Below are positions 26,269-33,632 of a stretch of DNA of 64,000 nucleotides, one piece after another. Every line of letters starts with the position of its first letter. The first letter of the stretch is position 1. The position numbers were made by a program, and so were the translations under genes. The stretch covers positions 186,001-250,000 of the forward strand of contig NZ_JALDAX010000006.1 of NCBI RefSeq assembly GCF_022698145.1, written 5' to 3'. The notes below the pieces were generated by a model. The model had not been told where the DNA came from. It did no database searches and saw nothing but the letters and a program-made list of their open reading frames with translations. Source of the DNA: Streptomyces spinosisporus. GTDB lineage: Bacteria; Actinomycetota; Actinomycetes; Streptomycetales; Streptomycetaceae.

Positions 26269-27414
26269 TCAGGTCTCCCGCACCGGCGCGTACGCCTCGG
26301 GCTGCAGTCCGAACGTCCAGGCGACGCCCTGCTTGGCGGTCCGGGTCGACGGCGGTACGCGCAGCCAGTACGTGCGCCGGGTCCCGTCCGGTTCCGGTGT
26401 GGAGTTGAGGACTTCCACCATCACCACCGGCTCGTCGTCGACCAGGTCGATCCGCCACAGGGTGCCCGTCTCGTCCTGGTGCACGGGTCGGGCGCCCGAG
26501 TCGGCGAGATAGCGGTCGTAGCCGTAGTACTCCAGCATCACGCGCCGCAGTTCGGCGTTCTCCTCGCTGCGGATGCGCTCCGGTGTGAGCGTGCGCAGTT
26601 CGGCCAGGAAGTCCGCCGGTACGGGCATGCCGCGCCAGGCGTGCAGGGCGAAGCCGTCGGGATAGGCGAGGGCCGGGCCGTCCCCGTGGTCGAGCCGTCC
26701 GGCCTCGTCGCGGTGCAGGGCGACGGGCCGCTCCGACAGGACGGCCACGCGGGCGAAGGGCCACCACCAGCCGGCGCTGCGGCACACCTGGGCCAGTGCG
26801 CCGAGGGCGCCGTCCTCGCAGGGGAACGCGGCGAGCCACGGAGCGTCGTGCTGTCCCAGCACGGCGTCCAGCAGGAGCAGCCGGACCTGCGCGGCCTCCT
26901 TGCCCGCGTCCCTGCCGACCAGGTCCTCGATGACGCCGGCGTGAATCCGGTCCACCAGGGCCTGAGTCGAGTCCCACAGCCGTCTGCCCGTCGCCGCCCA
27001 GTGCGCGGACCAGCCCGTCGCCCCCAACTCGGCGTGCAGTCTGCGCCGCTCCCGCGCCCACGGAGCGCTGCGCACCGCGTCCCGTACGCTCGGCCCGCGG
27101 TCCGGCAGTTCACGGATCAGCGTGACGGCGGCCTTCGGCGAGCCCACCCACACCACGCGCTCCGGTTCCGCGAGTCCCGCCAGCCGGTAGGCCCGCCGCA
27201 CGCCGTCCTCGGCGGCGGCACGATCGGCGGGACCGGTCGCGGCGGCCCATGCGCGCCACCGGCCCAACTCCTCCATGGAGACGCTCTCCTCCGAGGACAC
27301 GCTCTCCTTCAAGGACCCGCTCTCCTTCAAGGAGACACTCCCCTCCAAAGAGGCGTTCTCTTTCACGGTCTCTTCGATGTCCGTCCCGGTCAGGTGCCCC
27401 TGTCCCTCCGTCAT
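26269..27414 (-). CDS. DUF6745-like protein with N-terminal 6-residue repeats
   Basis: 381 aa from 27414. The core resembles actinobacterial DUF6745 proteins: WWWPFARVAVLSERPVALHRDE, DGPALAYPDGFALHAWRGM and LEYYGYDRYLADSGA. Function unknown. The first ~45 residues are mostly a repeat of SVSLKE/SGSLKE/SVSSEE/SVSMEE, encoded by five 18-bp units. The start is uncertain: the ATG of MEELGRW (27276-27274) is preceded by a repeat-encoded GGAGGAG and may be the original start. Seven bases after the stop of a small upstream gene, so the pair is an operon. Confidence 0.75.
   Translation of the reverse strand: MTEGQGHLTGTDIEETVKENASLEGSVSLKESGSLKESVSSEESVSMEELGRWRAWAAATGPADRAAAEDGVRRAYRLAGLAEPERVVWVGSPKAAVTLIRELPDRGPSVRDAVRSAPWARERRRLHAELGATGWSAHWAATGRRLWDSTQALVDRIHAGVIEDLVGRDAGKEAAQVRLLLLDAVLGQHDAPWLAAFPCEDGALGALAQVCRSAGWWWPFARVAVLSERPVALHRDEAGRLDHGDGPALAYPDGFALHAWRGMPVPADFLAELRTLTPERIRSEENAELRRVMLEYYGYDRYLADSGARPVHQDETGTLWRIDLVDDEPVVMVEVLNSTPEPDGTRRTYWLRVPPSTRTAKQGVAWTFGLQPEAYAPVRET
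27268..27357. repeat. Five in-frame 18-bp tandem repeats in the DUF6745 gene start
   Basis: Units at 27268, 27286, 27304, 27322 and 27340 share CTC-CTTC/CTCC-AAGGA-GCT (plus strand). The reading frame is kept, adding Ser/Lys/Glu hexapeptides. The unit itself contains a Shine-Dalgarno-like GGAGGAG in the coding sense. Confidence 0.85.
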
Positions 27415-27421
27415 CCGCTGT

Positions 27422-27748
27422 TCAGTCCGCCACGATCCGGACGGATCCGGGCACGTACTCCCGCTGTCTGATCACGCGGTACCAGCCCTTGGGCAGGGCG
27501 ATCGCCGCGTGTTCCTCGTGCACCACCCGGCCGCCCTGGGGCAGATGCAGCAGGAAGGGGCCGTACGGTCCCGGCTCGCGCACCAACTCCCCCGGCCCCA
27601 CGACCGCGTGGGCATGGCCCGTGACCTCGCCGAGCGCCAGCACCAGCCGGCCCCGCCCGTCACGCTGCTCCCTGGGGGCGTGCGCCACATGCGCCGGCAC
27701 CGCCTCCTCGGTCACCGGCACGATCAGCACGTCTCCCTGTCGGTACAT
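27422..27748 (-). CDS. Small conserved protein paired with DUF6745, 108 aa
   Basis: ATG at 27748 has GAGGGG 6 bases upstream. Product begins MYRQGDVLIVPV and continues EVTGHAHAVVG and LLHLPQGGRVVHEEHAAIAL, ending WYRVIRQREYVPGSVRIVAD. It is a compact, probably all-beta domain with several His residues. I know of no assigned function. It is first in a two-gene operon with the DUF6745 gene and divergent from the STM4015-STM4011 operon. Confidence 0.75.
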   Translation of the reverse strand: MYRQGDVLIVPVTEEAVPAHVAHAPREQRDGRGRLVLALGEVTGHAHAVVGPGELVREPGPYGPFLLHLPQGGRVVHEEHAAIALPKGWYRVIRQREYVPGSVRIVAD

Positions 27749-27812
27749 AACTGTCCCCTCACCGCCGGGTGCACCGCGCACCGGCCTCATGACCACGACC
27801 GTAGGCGGCACC

Positions 27813-27858
27813 ACTGACAACGCCCCGAATTCCCGCCCCGCCGAGCGCCGTTGTCAGT
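27813..27858. promoter_or_regulatory. Inverted repeat in the divergent promoter between DUF6745 pair and STM4015 operon
   Basis: ACTGACAACG (27813-27822) is repeated inverted as CGTTGTCAGT (27849-27858), 36 bp start to start. It sits in the 176-base region between two divergent operons, so one regulator could control both. No regulator gene is adjacent. Confidence 0.55.
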
Positions 27859-27924
27859 CGCTGTTGGTAGAACTGCGGTCATCACACATCGCACACACTT
27901 CCCTTTCTCCCCAGGAGCGGCAGC

Positions 27925-28884
27925 ATGACCATCGGTGACCACCTCAGCTCGCTCTACCGGCTGCCCTCCCACACATTCCCGGGGCCGGACGCACCCACGG
28001 ACAAGCTGCCCGAACCGGACGCGGTGGCCTGGCGGATCAGCAGCGAGGTGTACGACGCCAACGAGGACTGGCCGGACGCCTTCGCCCGTTTCTGTGCCGC
28101 CGTCGACACCACCCGGGTGCGGGCCCTGATCGTCGGGGCCTGGCAGGAGGCCTACGACTCCGACCCTCACGCCGTCATCGCGGCCCTGCTCGCCGCCCGG
28201 GACCGCTTCCCCGCGCTGCGCGCGCTGTTCCTGGGCGACATGGTCATGGAGGAGTGCGAGATCTCCTGGATCAACCAGACCGACGTCGGCCCGCTCCTCG
28301 CCGGGTTCCCCGCGCTGGAGGAGTTCGGTGTGCGCGGCGGGTCGGGCCTGGGATTCACCGCGCTCGAACACGGCGCGCTGCGCCGGCTCGTGGTCGAGAC
28401 GGGCGGGCTGCCCGCCGAGGTGGTGCGCGGCATCGGCGCGAGCGACCTGCCCGCCCTGGAGCACCTCGACCTGTGGCTGGGAACGCCCGACTACGGCGGC
28501 GACAGCGAGGCGGCGGACCTGGAGCCGATCCTGTCCGGCGCCCGGCTACCGCGCCTGCGTCATCTGGCCCTGCGCAACAGCGAGATGCAGGACGCGGTGG
28601 CTGCCGCCGTGGCCGCGGCTCCGATCGTGGAGCGCCTTGAGGTGCTGGACCTGTCCATGGGCGTGCTCACCGACGAGGGTGCGGTCGCGCTCCTGGGCGG
28701 TCAGCCCCTCACCCACCTGAAGAAGCTCGATCTGCACCACCACTATCTGAGCAAGCCCGTCGAGGAGCGGGTGCGCGAGACCCTGGAGCCCGCAGGCGTC
28801 GAGGTCGACCTCGACCGCGACGACGCGGAGGAGGACACGGAGGAAGACGGCACGGTCTGGCGTTACGTCGCCGTCGGCGAGTGA
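27925..28884 (+). CDS. STM4015 family protein (leucine-rich-repeat-like)
   Basis: 319 aa, soluble. The N-terminus (HLSSLYRLPSHTFPG) is followed by LRR-like units such as LPALEHLDLWLG, LPRLRHLALRNS, VERLEVLDLSMG and LTHLKKLDLHHH, each with the L..L.L pattern. The C-terminal tail is acidic (DRDDAEEDTEEDG). The name comes from the Salmonella locus STM4015; the family has no known activity. LRR domains usually bind a protein or peptide partner. Start ATG at 27925 follows CAGGAGCGGCAGC. First gene of the five-function operon that runs to about 33.2 kb. Confidence 0.85.
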   Translation: MTIGDHLSSLYRLPSHTFPGPDAPTDKLPEPDAVAWRISSEVYDANEDWPDAFARFCAAVDTTRVRALIVGAWQEAYDSDPHAVIAALLAARDRFPALRALFLGDMVMEECEISWINQTDVGPLLAGFPALEEFGVRGGSGLGFTALEHGALRRLVVETGGLPAEVVRGIGASDLPALEHLDLWLGTPDYGGDSEAADLEPILSGARLPRLRHLALRNSEMQDAVAAAVAAAPIVERLEVLDLSMGVLTDEGAVALLGGQPLTHLKKLDLHHHYLSKPVEERVRETLEPAGVEVDLDRDDAEEDTEEDGTVWRYVAVGE

Positions 28885-28911
28885 GCACTTCCTCCAGTGA
28901 GTACTTCCCCG

Positions 28912-31008
28912 ATGGCTCGTCCTGCCACCCTCGGCGGGCCGCGGTTCGCCGTGGTCGGCAATCCCGACAACCGCCGGGTGTCCCTCTTCGCGGACGCGGT
29001 GCGCGCGGCCGGCCTGCCCGGTCCGCGGGTCGTCGCCTGGGCGGACGTCCTGCGCGAGCGAGGAGCGGAGTTCGCCGACGACGAGATCGTACGGATCGAC
29101 TCGCCCGGCGAGAATTCCGAGGTCGACCGGCTGCTGCGCGGCTCCCTCGATCCCACCCGGGTCGAGGGCTCCGCCCGCTGGTACGCCGGGTTCACCGCCG
29201 CACTGCGCACCATGCGCGGCGGCATCCGCCTCGACGACCCCGGCGATCTCGCCGTGCTGTTCGACAAGCGCGCCTGTCACTCCGTGCTGGAGGCGGCCGG
29301 AGTGCCCGTCCCCGCCTCGCCCACCTCGGGCCCGGGCGGCGCGCCGGTGCGCGGCTGGGACGATGTACGGAGGCTGATGCGCGAGCACCGTATGCACCGG
29401 CTGTTCGTCAAGCTCGCCCATGGGTCGTCGGCGTCGGGAGTCCTCGCCGTCGAGTCGGGCGGCGGGCGGATCAAGGCGACCACGTCCGTCGAACTCGCCC
29501 CGGACGGCGCGCTGCACAACTCGCTGAGAGTGCGCCGCTACGACAGTGAACGGGACATCGCCGCCATGGTCGACGCGCTCGCGCCGGACGGGCTGCATCT
29601 CGAACGCTGGGTGCCGAAGGCCTCCCAGCAGGGCCGCGCCGCCGACCTGCGGGTGGTGGTCGTGGCCGGCCGGGCCACCCACGCCGTGGTCCGCACCAGC
29701 CGCACTCCGCTGACCAATCTGCATCTCGGCGGCAGCCGGGGCGACCTGGGCGCCGCCCGTGAGGCCGTGGAGGCGGCGGGCGCGCGCTGGGCCGACGTGC
29801 TGGACGTGTGCGAGCGCGCCGCGTCGTGTTTCCCGCGCACCCTCTGCGTCGGCGTTGACCTGTTGCCGGCCGTGGGCTGGCGCAGGGTTTTCGTCGGCGA
29901 GGTCAACGCCTTCGGCGACCTGCTGCCCCGGCTGACCGGCCTGCCCGGCAGCGGTGCCGAGGGCCAGGACACCTACGCCGCGCAGGTGGCCGCCGCTGTG
30001 CGCAGGCGCACCGGGCCTGCTCTGCGCAGCTCCGTCAGGTCTGCCGTGCACAGCTCCACCGGGTCTGCTCTGCACAGCCCCTCCGGATCTGCTTTGCACA
30101 GCCCACCGCGCCCGGCCCGCTCCACCCGTACAGAACAGGAACACCCCATGCCTGAGCCCGACATGAACGAGGTCGTCGGCCATCACGACATCCTCCTCGT
30201 CACCCTCGACACCCTGCGCCACGACGTGGCCGTCGAGCTGGCGGCCGAGGGGCGCATCCCGAACCTCGCCCGCCATCTCCCCGGCGGCCGCTGGGAGAAG
30301 CGCCACGCACCGGGCAGCTTCACCTACGCCTCGCATCAGGCGATCTTCGCGGGATTCCTGCCGACTCCGGCCGAACCGGGCCCGCATCCGCGGCTGTTCG
30401 CGGCGAGCTTCGCCGGGAGCGAGACGACCGCCGACGGCACCTTCGTCTACGACACCCCGGATTTCGTCTCCGGACTGGCGCAGGTGGGCTACCACACGGT
30501 CTGCATCGGAGGCGTCGGCTTCTTCAATCAGCAGGGGCCGCTCGGCACGGTCCTGCCCGGTCTCTTCCACGAGGCGCACTGGGAGAGGGAGTTCGGCGTC
30601 ACCTCGCCGCACTCCTTCGAGAACCAGGTCGCCCGTGCCGAGCAGGTCGTCGCGCAACTCCCCGTCGACCGGCGGCTGTTCCTCTTCGTGAACGTCTCCG
30701 CCCTGCACCAGCCCAACTGGTTCCACCTGCCCGGCGCGACCCGCGAGGCGGGCGACACCCGCGAGACACATGCCGCCGCCCTGGAGTACGTCGACCGGCA
30801 CATCGGCCGTCTCTTCTCCGCCGCGAGCTTGCGGCGCCGCTGCTTCGCCATCGTCTGCTCCGACCACGGCACCGCCTACGGCGACGACGGCTACACCGGT
30901 CACCGCCTGGGCCACGAGTCCGTATGGACCGTGCCGTACGCCCACTTCTTCCTGGACCCCGCGGGGACCGACCTCTCAGAGACCGACCTCGCGGAGGCCG
31001 TCCGATGA
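28912..31008 (+). CDS. STM4014-STM4013 fused open reading frame
   Basis: 698 aa in one frame (a GTG at 28897 is also possible). Residues 1-360 match the STM4014 type, ATP-grasp-like: FAVVGNPDNRRVSLF, LFDKRACHSVLEAAGVPVPA, RLFVKLAHGSSASGVLAVE and EVNAFGDLLPRL. Residues ~368-400 are four 8-residue repeats (SAVHSSTG, SALHSPSG). Residues 413-698 match STM4013, a hydrolase of the alkaline phosphatase/sulfatase superfamily: VTLDTLRHDV and CSDHGTAYGDDGYTGHRLGHE. In the reference cluster these are two proteins. No stop codon lies between them here, so they are either a true fusion or two proteins made by read-through and internal initiation at 30148. Stop overlaps the next start (ATGA). Confidence 0.8.
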   Translation: MARPATLGGPRFAVVGNPDNRRVSLFADAVRAAGLPGPRVVAWADVLRERGAEFADDEIVRIDSPGENSEVDRLLRGSLDPTRVEGSARWYAGFTAALRTMRGGIRLDDPGDLAVLFDKRACHSVLEAAGVPVPASPTSGPGGAPVRGWDDVRRLMREHRMHRLFVKLAHGSSASGVLAVESGGGRIKATTSVELAPDGALHNSLRVRRYDSERDIAAMVDALAPDGLHLERWVPKASQQGRAADLRVVVVAGRATHAVVRTSRTPLTNLHLGGSRGDLGAAREAVEAAGARWADVLDVCERAASCFPRTLCVGVDLLPAVGWRRVFVGEVNAFGDLLPRLTGLPGSGAEGQDTYAAQVAAAVRRRTGPALRSSVRSAVHSSTGSALHSPSGSALHSPPRPARSTRTEQEHPMPEPDMNEVVGHHDILLVTLDTLRHDVAVELAAEGRIPNLARHLPGGRWEKRHAPGSFTYASHQAIFAGFLPTPAEPGPHPRLFAASFAGSETTADGTFVYDTPDFVSGLAQVGYHTVCIGGVGFFNQQGPLGTVLPGLFHEAHWEREFGVTSPHSFENQVARAEQVVAQLPVDRRLFLFVNVSALHQPNWFHLPGATREAGDTRETHAAALEYVDRHIGRLFSAASLRRRCFAIVCSDHGTAYGDDGYTGHRLGHESVWTVPYAHFFLDPAGTDLSETDLAEAVR
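30015..30110. repeat. Four in-frame 24-bp repeats linking STM4014 and STM4013
   Basis: Units at 30015, 30039, 30063 and 30087 share TCTGC-TGCACAGC-CC-CCGG and encode [S/P]-A-x-[H/R]-S-x-x-[G/R] octapeptides. Length is a multiple of three, so the frame stays open through the spacer where a stop would be expected. Confidence 0.9.
30148..31008 (+). CDS. Alternative: STM4013/SEN3800 family hydrolase started internally
   Basis: ATG at 30148 has CAGGAA about 7 bases upstream and begins exactly where the STM4013-type domain begins (MPEPDMNEVVGHHDILLVTL), giving a 286-aa protein of normal family length. This suggests the gene still has its own ribosome site even though the frame is fused to STM4014 upstream. 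The domain has the metal-binding Asp of the superfamily (DTLRHD) and the C-terminal SDHG and HRLGH motifs. The position of the usual nucleophile reads SFTYASH, so a Thr or Ser rather than formylglycine Cys is expected. Reported as an alternative, not an extra gene. Confidence 0.5.
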   Translation: MPEPDMNEVVGHHDILLVTLDTLRHDVAVELAAEGRIPNLARHLPGGRWEKRHAPGSFTYASHQAIFAGFLPTPAEPGPHPRLFAASFAGSETTADGTFVYDTPDFVSGLAQVGYHTVCIGGVGFFNQQGPLGTVLPGLFHEAHWEREFGVTSPHSFENQVARAEQVVAQLPVDRRLFLFVNVSALHQPNWFHLPGATREAGDTRETHAAALEYVDRHIGRLFSAASLRRRCFAIVCSDHGTAYGDDGYTGHRLGHESVWTVPYAHFFLDPAGTDLSETDLAEAVR

Positions 31009-32375
31009 CCACCGCCCAGCTCACCAGCCCGTATCAGCACTACGTGTACGCGTACCCGCACAAGACCGCCTACCGAGAGCTCCCCGACCGGCCCACACTG
31101 CGGTCCCTGTGGGCGGCCGAGGACAAGAGTGCCCTCTCCCTCTATCTGCACATACCGTTCTGCGAGGTCCGCTGCGGCTTCTGCAACCTCTTCACGCGCA
31201 TCGGCGCTCCCGACGACCTGACCGGCGCCTACCTCGACGCACTCGAACGTCAGGCGGGCGCCGTGCGCGAGGCTCTCGGGCACGGGGAGCAAGTGCGGTT
31301 CGTCACGGCCGCGTTCGGCGGCGGCACCCCCACCTTTCTGACCGCAGCCGAACTGGACCGCCTCTGCGACATCGCGGAACACCGCATGGGCGCCGACCTC
31401 CGCGCGATCCCGCTCTCCGTCGAGGCCTCGCCCGCCACGGCCACCGCCGACCGTCTCGCCGTCCTCGCCGAGCGCGGCACCACCCGGCTCAGCCTCGGCG
31501 TCCAGAGCTTCGTCGACTCCGAGGCGAGAGCCGCCGTACGCCCGCAGCGCCGCGCCGACGTCGAGGCCGCACTCGCCCGCATCCGGGACGCCGGCATCCC
31601 GGTCCTCAACATCGACCTCATCTACGGCATCGACGGCCAGACCGAACAGACCTGGCTGCGCTCGCTGGACGCCGCCCTCGACTGGCAGCCGGAGGAGCTG
31701 TACCTGTACCCGCTCTACGTCCGCCCCCTGACCGGCCTCGACCGTCACCGCACCGACACCGGCGACCCCGACCAGGCCTGGGACGCCCAGCGGCTGCGCC
31801 TGTACCGCGCGGGCCGCGACCACCTCCTCGCCCGGGGCTACACCCAGCAGTCGATGCGGATGTTCCGGAGGGCCGACGCCCCGCGGCAGGGCGCCGACGA
31901 CTACGCCTGCCAGACCGACGGCATGATCGGCCTGGGCTGCGGCGCCCGCTCCTACACGACCGGTCTGCACTACTCCTTCGACTATGCGGTGGGGATGCAC
32001 GAGATCCGCGGGATCATCGACGACTACGTCGCCACAGTCGACTTCGCCCGCGCGGAGGTCGGCTACCGCATGGACGCCCACGAGGCGCGCCGCCGCCATC
32101 TCCTCCAGTCCCTCCTCCAGGCCGAGGGTCTGGCGGTCGACGACTACCGCGCCCGCTTCGGATCGGGACCGCTCGACGACTTCGGCCCGGAGCTCCAACT
32201 ACTCGCGGAGCGCGGCTGGTTGACTGACGCCGACGTCGACGCGGACGCCGACGCCGAGTCCGACACGACCCGTTTGCGGCTCACCCCGGAGGGACTCGCC
32301 CACTCGGACGCCATCGGACCCGAGTTGTTCTCCCCCGCCGTCCGGGCCGCCATGGCCGCGTACGAGAGGAAGTGA
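31005..32375 (+). CDS. STM4012 family radical SAM protein (HemN-like)
   Basis: 456 aa. The opening SPYQHYVYAYPHKTAYREL is typical of the family. The radical SAM cluster motif is Cys53-x3-Cys57-x2-Cys60 in CEVRCGFC. FGGGTPTFL, SVEASPATAT, LSLGVQSF and NIDLIYGIDGQ match the coproporphyrinogen dehydrogenase HemN architecture, with a HemN C-terminal-like domain following. It probably generates a 5'-deoxyadenosyl radical; the substrate is unknown, and related HemW proteins bind haem rather than oxidise it. ATG overlaps the upstream stop as ATGA. An Asp/Ala run near the C-terminus (DADVDADADAE) is a small repeat. Confidence 0.9.
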   Translation: MTTAQLTSPYQHYVYAYPHKTAYRELPDRPTLRSLWAAEDKSALSLYLHIPFCEVRCGFCNLFTRIGAPDDLTGAYLDALERQAGAVREALGHGEQVRFVTAAFGGGTPTFLTAAELDRLCDIAEHRMGADLRAIPLSVEASPATATADRLAVLAERGTTRLSLGVQSFVDSEARAAVRPQRRADVEAALARIRDAGIPVLNIDLIYGIDGQTEQTWLRSLDAALDWQPEELYLYPLYVRPLTGLDRHRTDTGDPDQAWDAQRLRLYRAGRDHLLARGYTQQSMRMFRRADAPRQGADDYACQTDGMIGLGCGARSYTTGLHYSFDYAVGMHEIRGIIDDYVATVDFARAEVGYRMDAHEARRRHLLQSLLQAEGLAVDDYRARFGSGPLDDFGPELQLLAERGWLTDADVDADADAESDTTRLRLTPEGLAHSDAIGPELFSPAVRAAMAAYERK

Positions 32376-32385
32376 CCGGCCCGCC

Positions 32386-33246
32386 ATGGATCTGACCGTC
32401 CTCTACCGCGGTCCGCTCGCCTCCTGCGACTACGACTGCCCGTACTGCCCGTTCGCCAAGCGGCGCGACACGACCGCCCAACTCCGCGCCGACCGCGCCG
32501 CCCTGGAGCGCTTCGCGCAGTGGGCCGCGGACAGCGACGACCGGTTGTCGCTGCTGTTCACACCCTGGGGCGAGGGCCTGGTCCGCTCCTGGTACCGGCG
32601 CACGCTCACCGAACTGTCGCGCCTGCCGCACATCCGCCGGGTCGCCATCCAGACCAACCTCAGCTGCCGCACCGACTGGCTCGCCGGGGCCGACCTCGAC
32701 ACCCTCGCGCTGTGGTGCACGTACCACCCGGGCCAGACCCCCTACGACCCCTTCCTGGCCAAGTGCCGCGACCTGGCCGAGCGTGGTGTGCGCTTCAGCG
32801 TGGGCGTCGTGGGCCTGCCCGAGCATCTGGAGGCGGCCCGCCGGCTGCGCGCCGACCTGCCCGCGCACGTCTACCTGTGGATCAACGCCGCCGAGGGACA
32901 CACCTACCGGGACGCCGAGGCCGACGAGTGGACCGGGCTCGACCCCCTCTTCCCGTACAGCCGCCACCCTCACGCGAGCGCCGGTCTGCCCTGTCGCACG
33001 GGCGAGTCCGTGGTCTCGGTCGACGGCGACGGCACCGTCCGTCGCTGCCACTTCGTCCGTGCCGAGCTGGGCAACCTCTACGACGGCTCCTATCGCACCG
33101 CCCTGCGCCCGCGCCCCTGTCCGCTGACGACCTGCGACTGCCACATCGGCTACGTCCATCTGGAGACGCTGCCGCTGTACGACGTCTTCGCGGGCGGGGT
33201 GCTGGAACGCATCCCGGGCCGTCCCGTCGATGTCCTGGCAGGATGA
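32386..33246 (+). CDS. STM4011 family radical SAM protein
   Basis: 286 aa, starting 10 bases after the STM4012 stop. The cluster motif is Cys14-x3-Cys18-x2-Cys21 in CDYDCPYCPF, unusually close to the N-terminus. LLFTPWGEGLVRSWY replaces the GGE motif region. The C-terminal third has further cysteines in LPCRTGE, VRRCHFV and CPLTTCDCH, which could hold an auxiliary iron-sulfur cluster as in SPASM-type enzymes. Substrate unknown. Two radical SAM enzymes with an ATP-grasp-like and a phosphatase/sulfatase-like protein suggest a dedicated modification pathway. Confidence 0.9.
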   Translation: MDLTVLYRGPLASCDYDCPYCPFAKRRDTTAQLRADRAALERFAQWAADSDDRLSLLFTPWGEGLVRSWYRRTLTELSRLPHIRRVAIQTNLSCRTDWLAGADLDTLALWCTYHPGQTPYDPFLAKCRDLAERGVRFSVGVVGLPEHLEAARRLRADLPAHVYLWINAAEGHTYRDAEADEWTGLDPLFPYSRHPHASAGLPCRTGESVVSVDGDGTVRRCHFVRAELGNLYDGSYRTALRPRPCPLTTCDCHIGYVHLETLPLYDVFAGGVLERIPGRPVDVLAG

Positions 33247-33250
33247 CGGC

Positions 33251-33604
33251 ATGGAACGTGTGCTTGGAATCGGTGGCTACTTCCTGCGCGCCACGAACCC
33301 GGCGGCCCTGAGCGCGTGGTATCGCGACTGCCTGGGGCTGGACGCCGACGAGAACGGTCTGTGGAGTCAGGAGAGCGGGCCGACGGTCTTCGCGGCGTTC
33401 GAGTCCGGGACCGACTACTTCGGCTCCGCGGCCCAGCAGACGATGCTGAACTTCCGGGTGCGCGATCTGGACGCGATGCTCGCGCAGTTGCGTGCCAAGG
33501 GTGCGGATGTGGCCGAGGAGACGCAGGACATGGAAGGCGTCGGGCGCTTCGGCTGGGTCACGGATCCGGACGGGAACCGGATCGAGCTGTGGCAGCCGGC
33601 CTGA
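33251..33604 (+). CDS. VOC (glyoxalase/bleomycin-resistance) family protein
   Basis: 117 aa. One vicinal-oxygen-chelate domain: GIGGYFLRATNPAALSAWYRD at the N-terminus, FGWVTDPDGNRIELWQP at the C-terminus with the metal-ligand Glu. Starts 4 bases after STM4011 and on the same strand, so it may be transcribed with that operon, though it is not one of its standard members. Specific activity unknown. Confidence 0.87.
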   Translation: MERVLGIGGYFLRATNPAALSAWYRDCLGLDADENGLWSQESGPTVFAAFESGTDYFGSAAQQTMLNFRVRDLDAMLAQLRAKGADVAEETQDMEGVGRFGWVTDPDGNRIELWQPA

Positions 33605-33632
33605 CCGCGGTCGGGTCGGGCCGGCTGCTGTG

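Noticed and set aside
27925..33604. A RiPP precursor peptide gene inside the STM4011-4015 operon
   Set aside because: Intergenic gaps are overlaps or at most about 27 bases; no small ORF with a plausible core peptide was found in or directly beside the operon.
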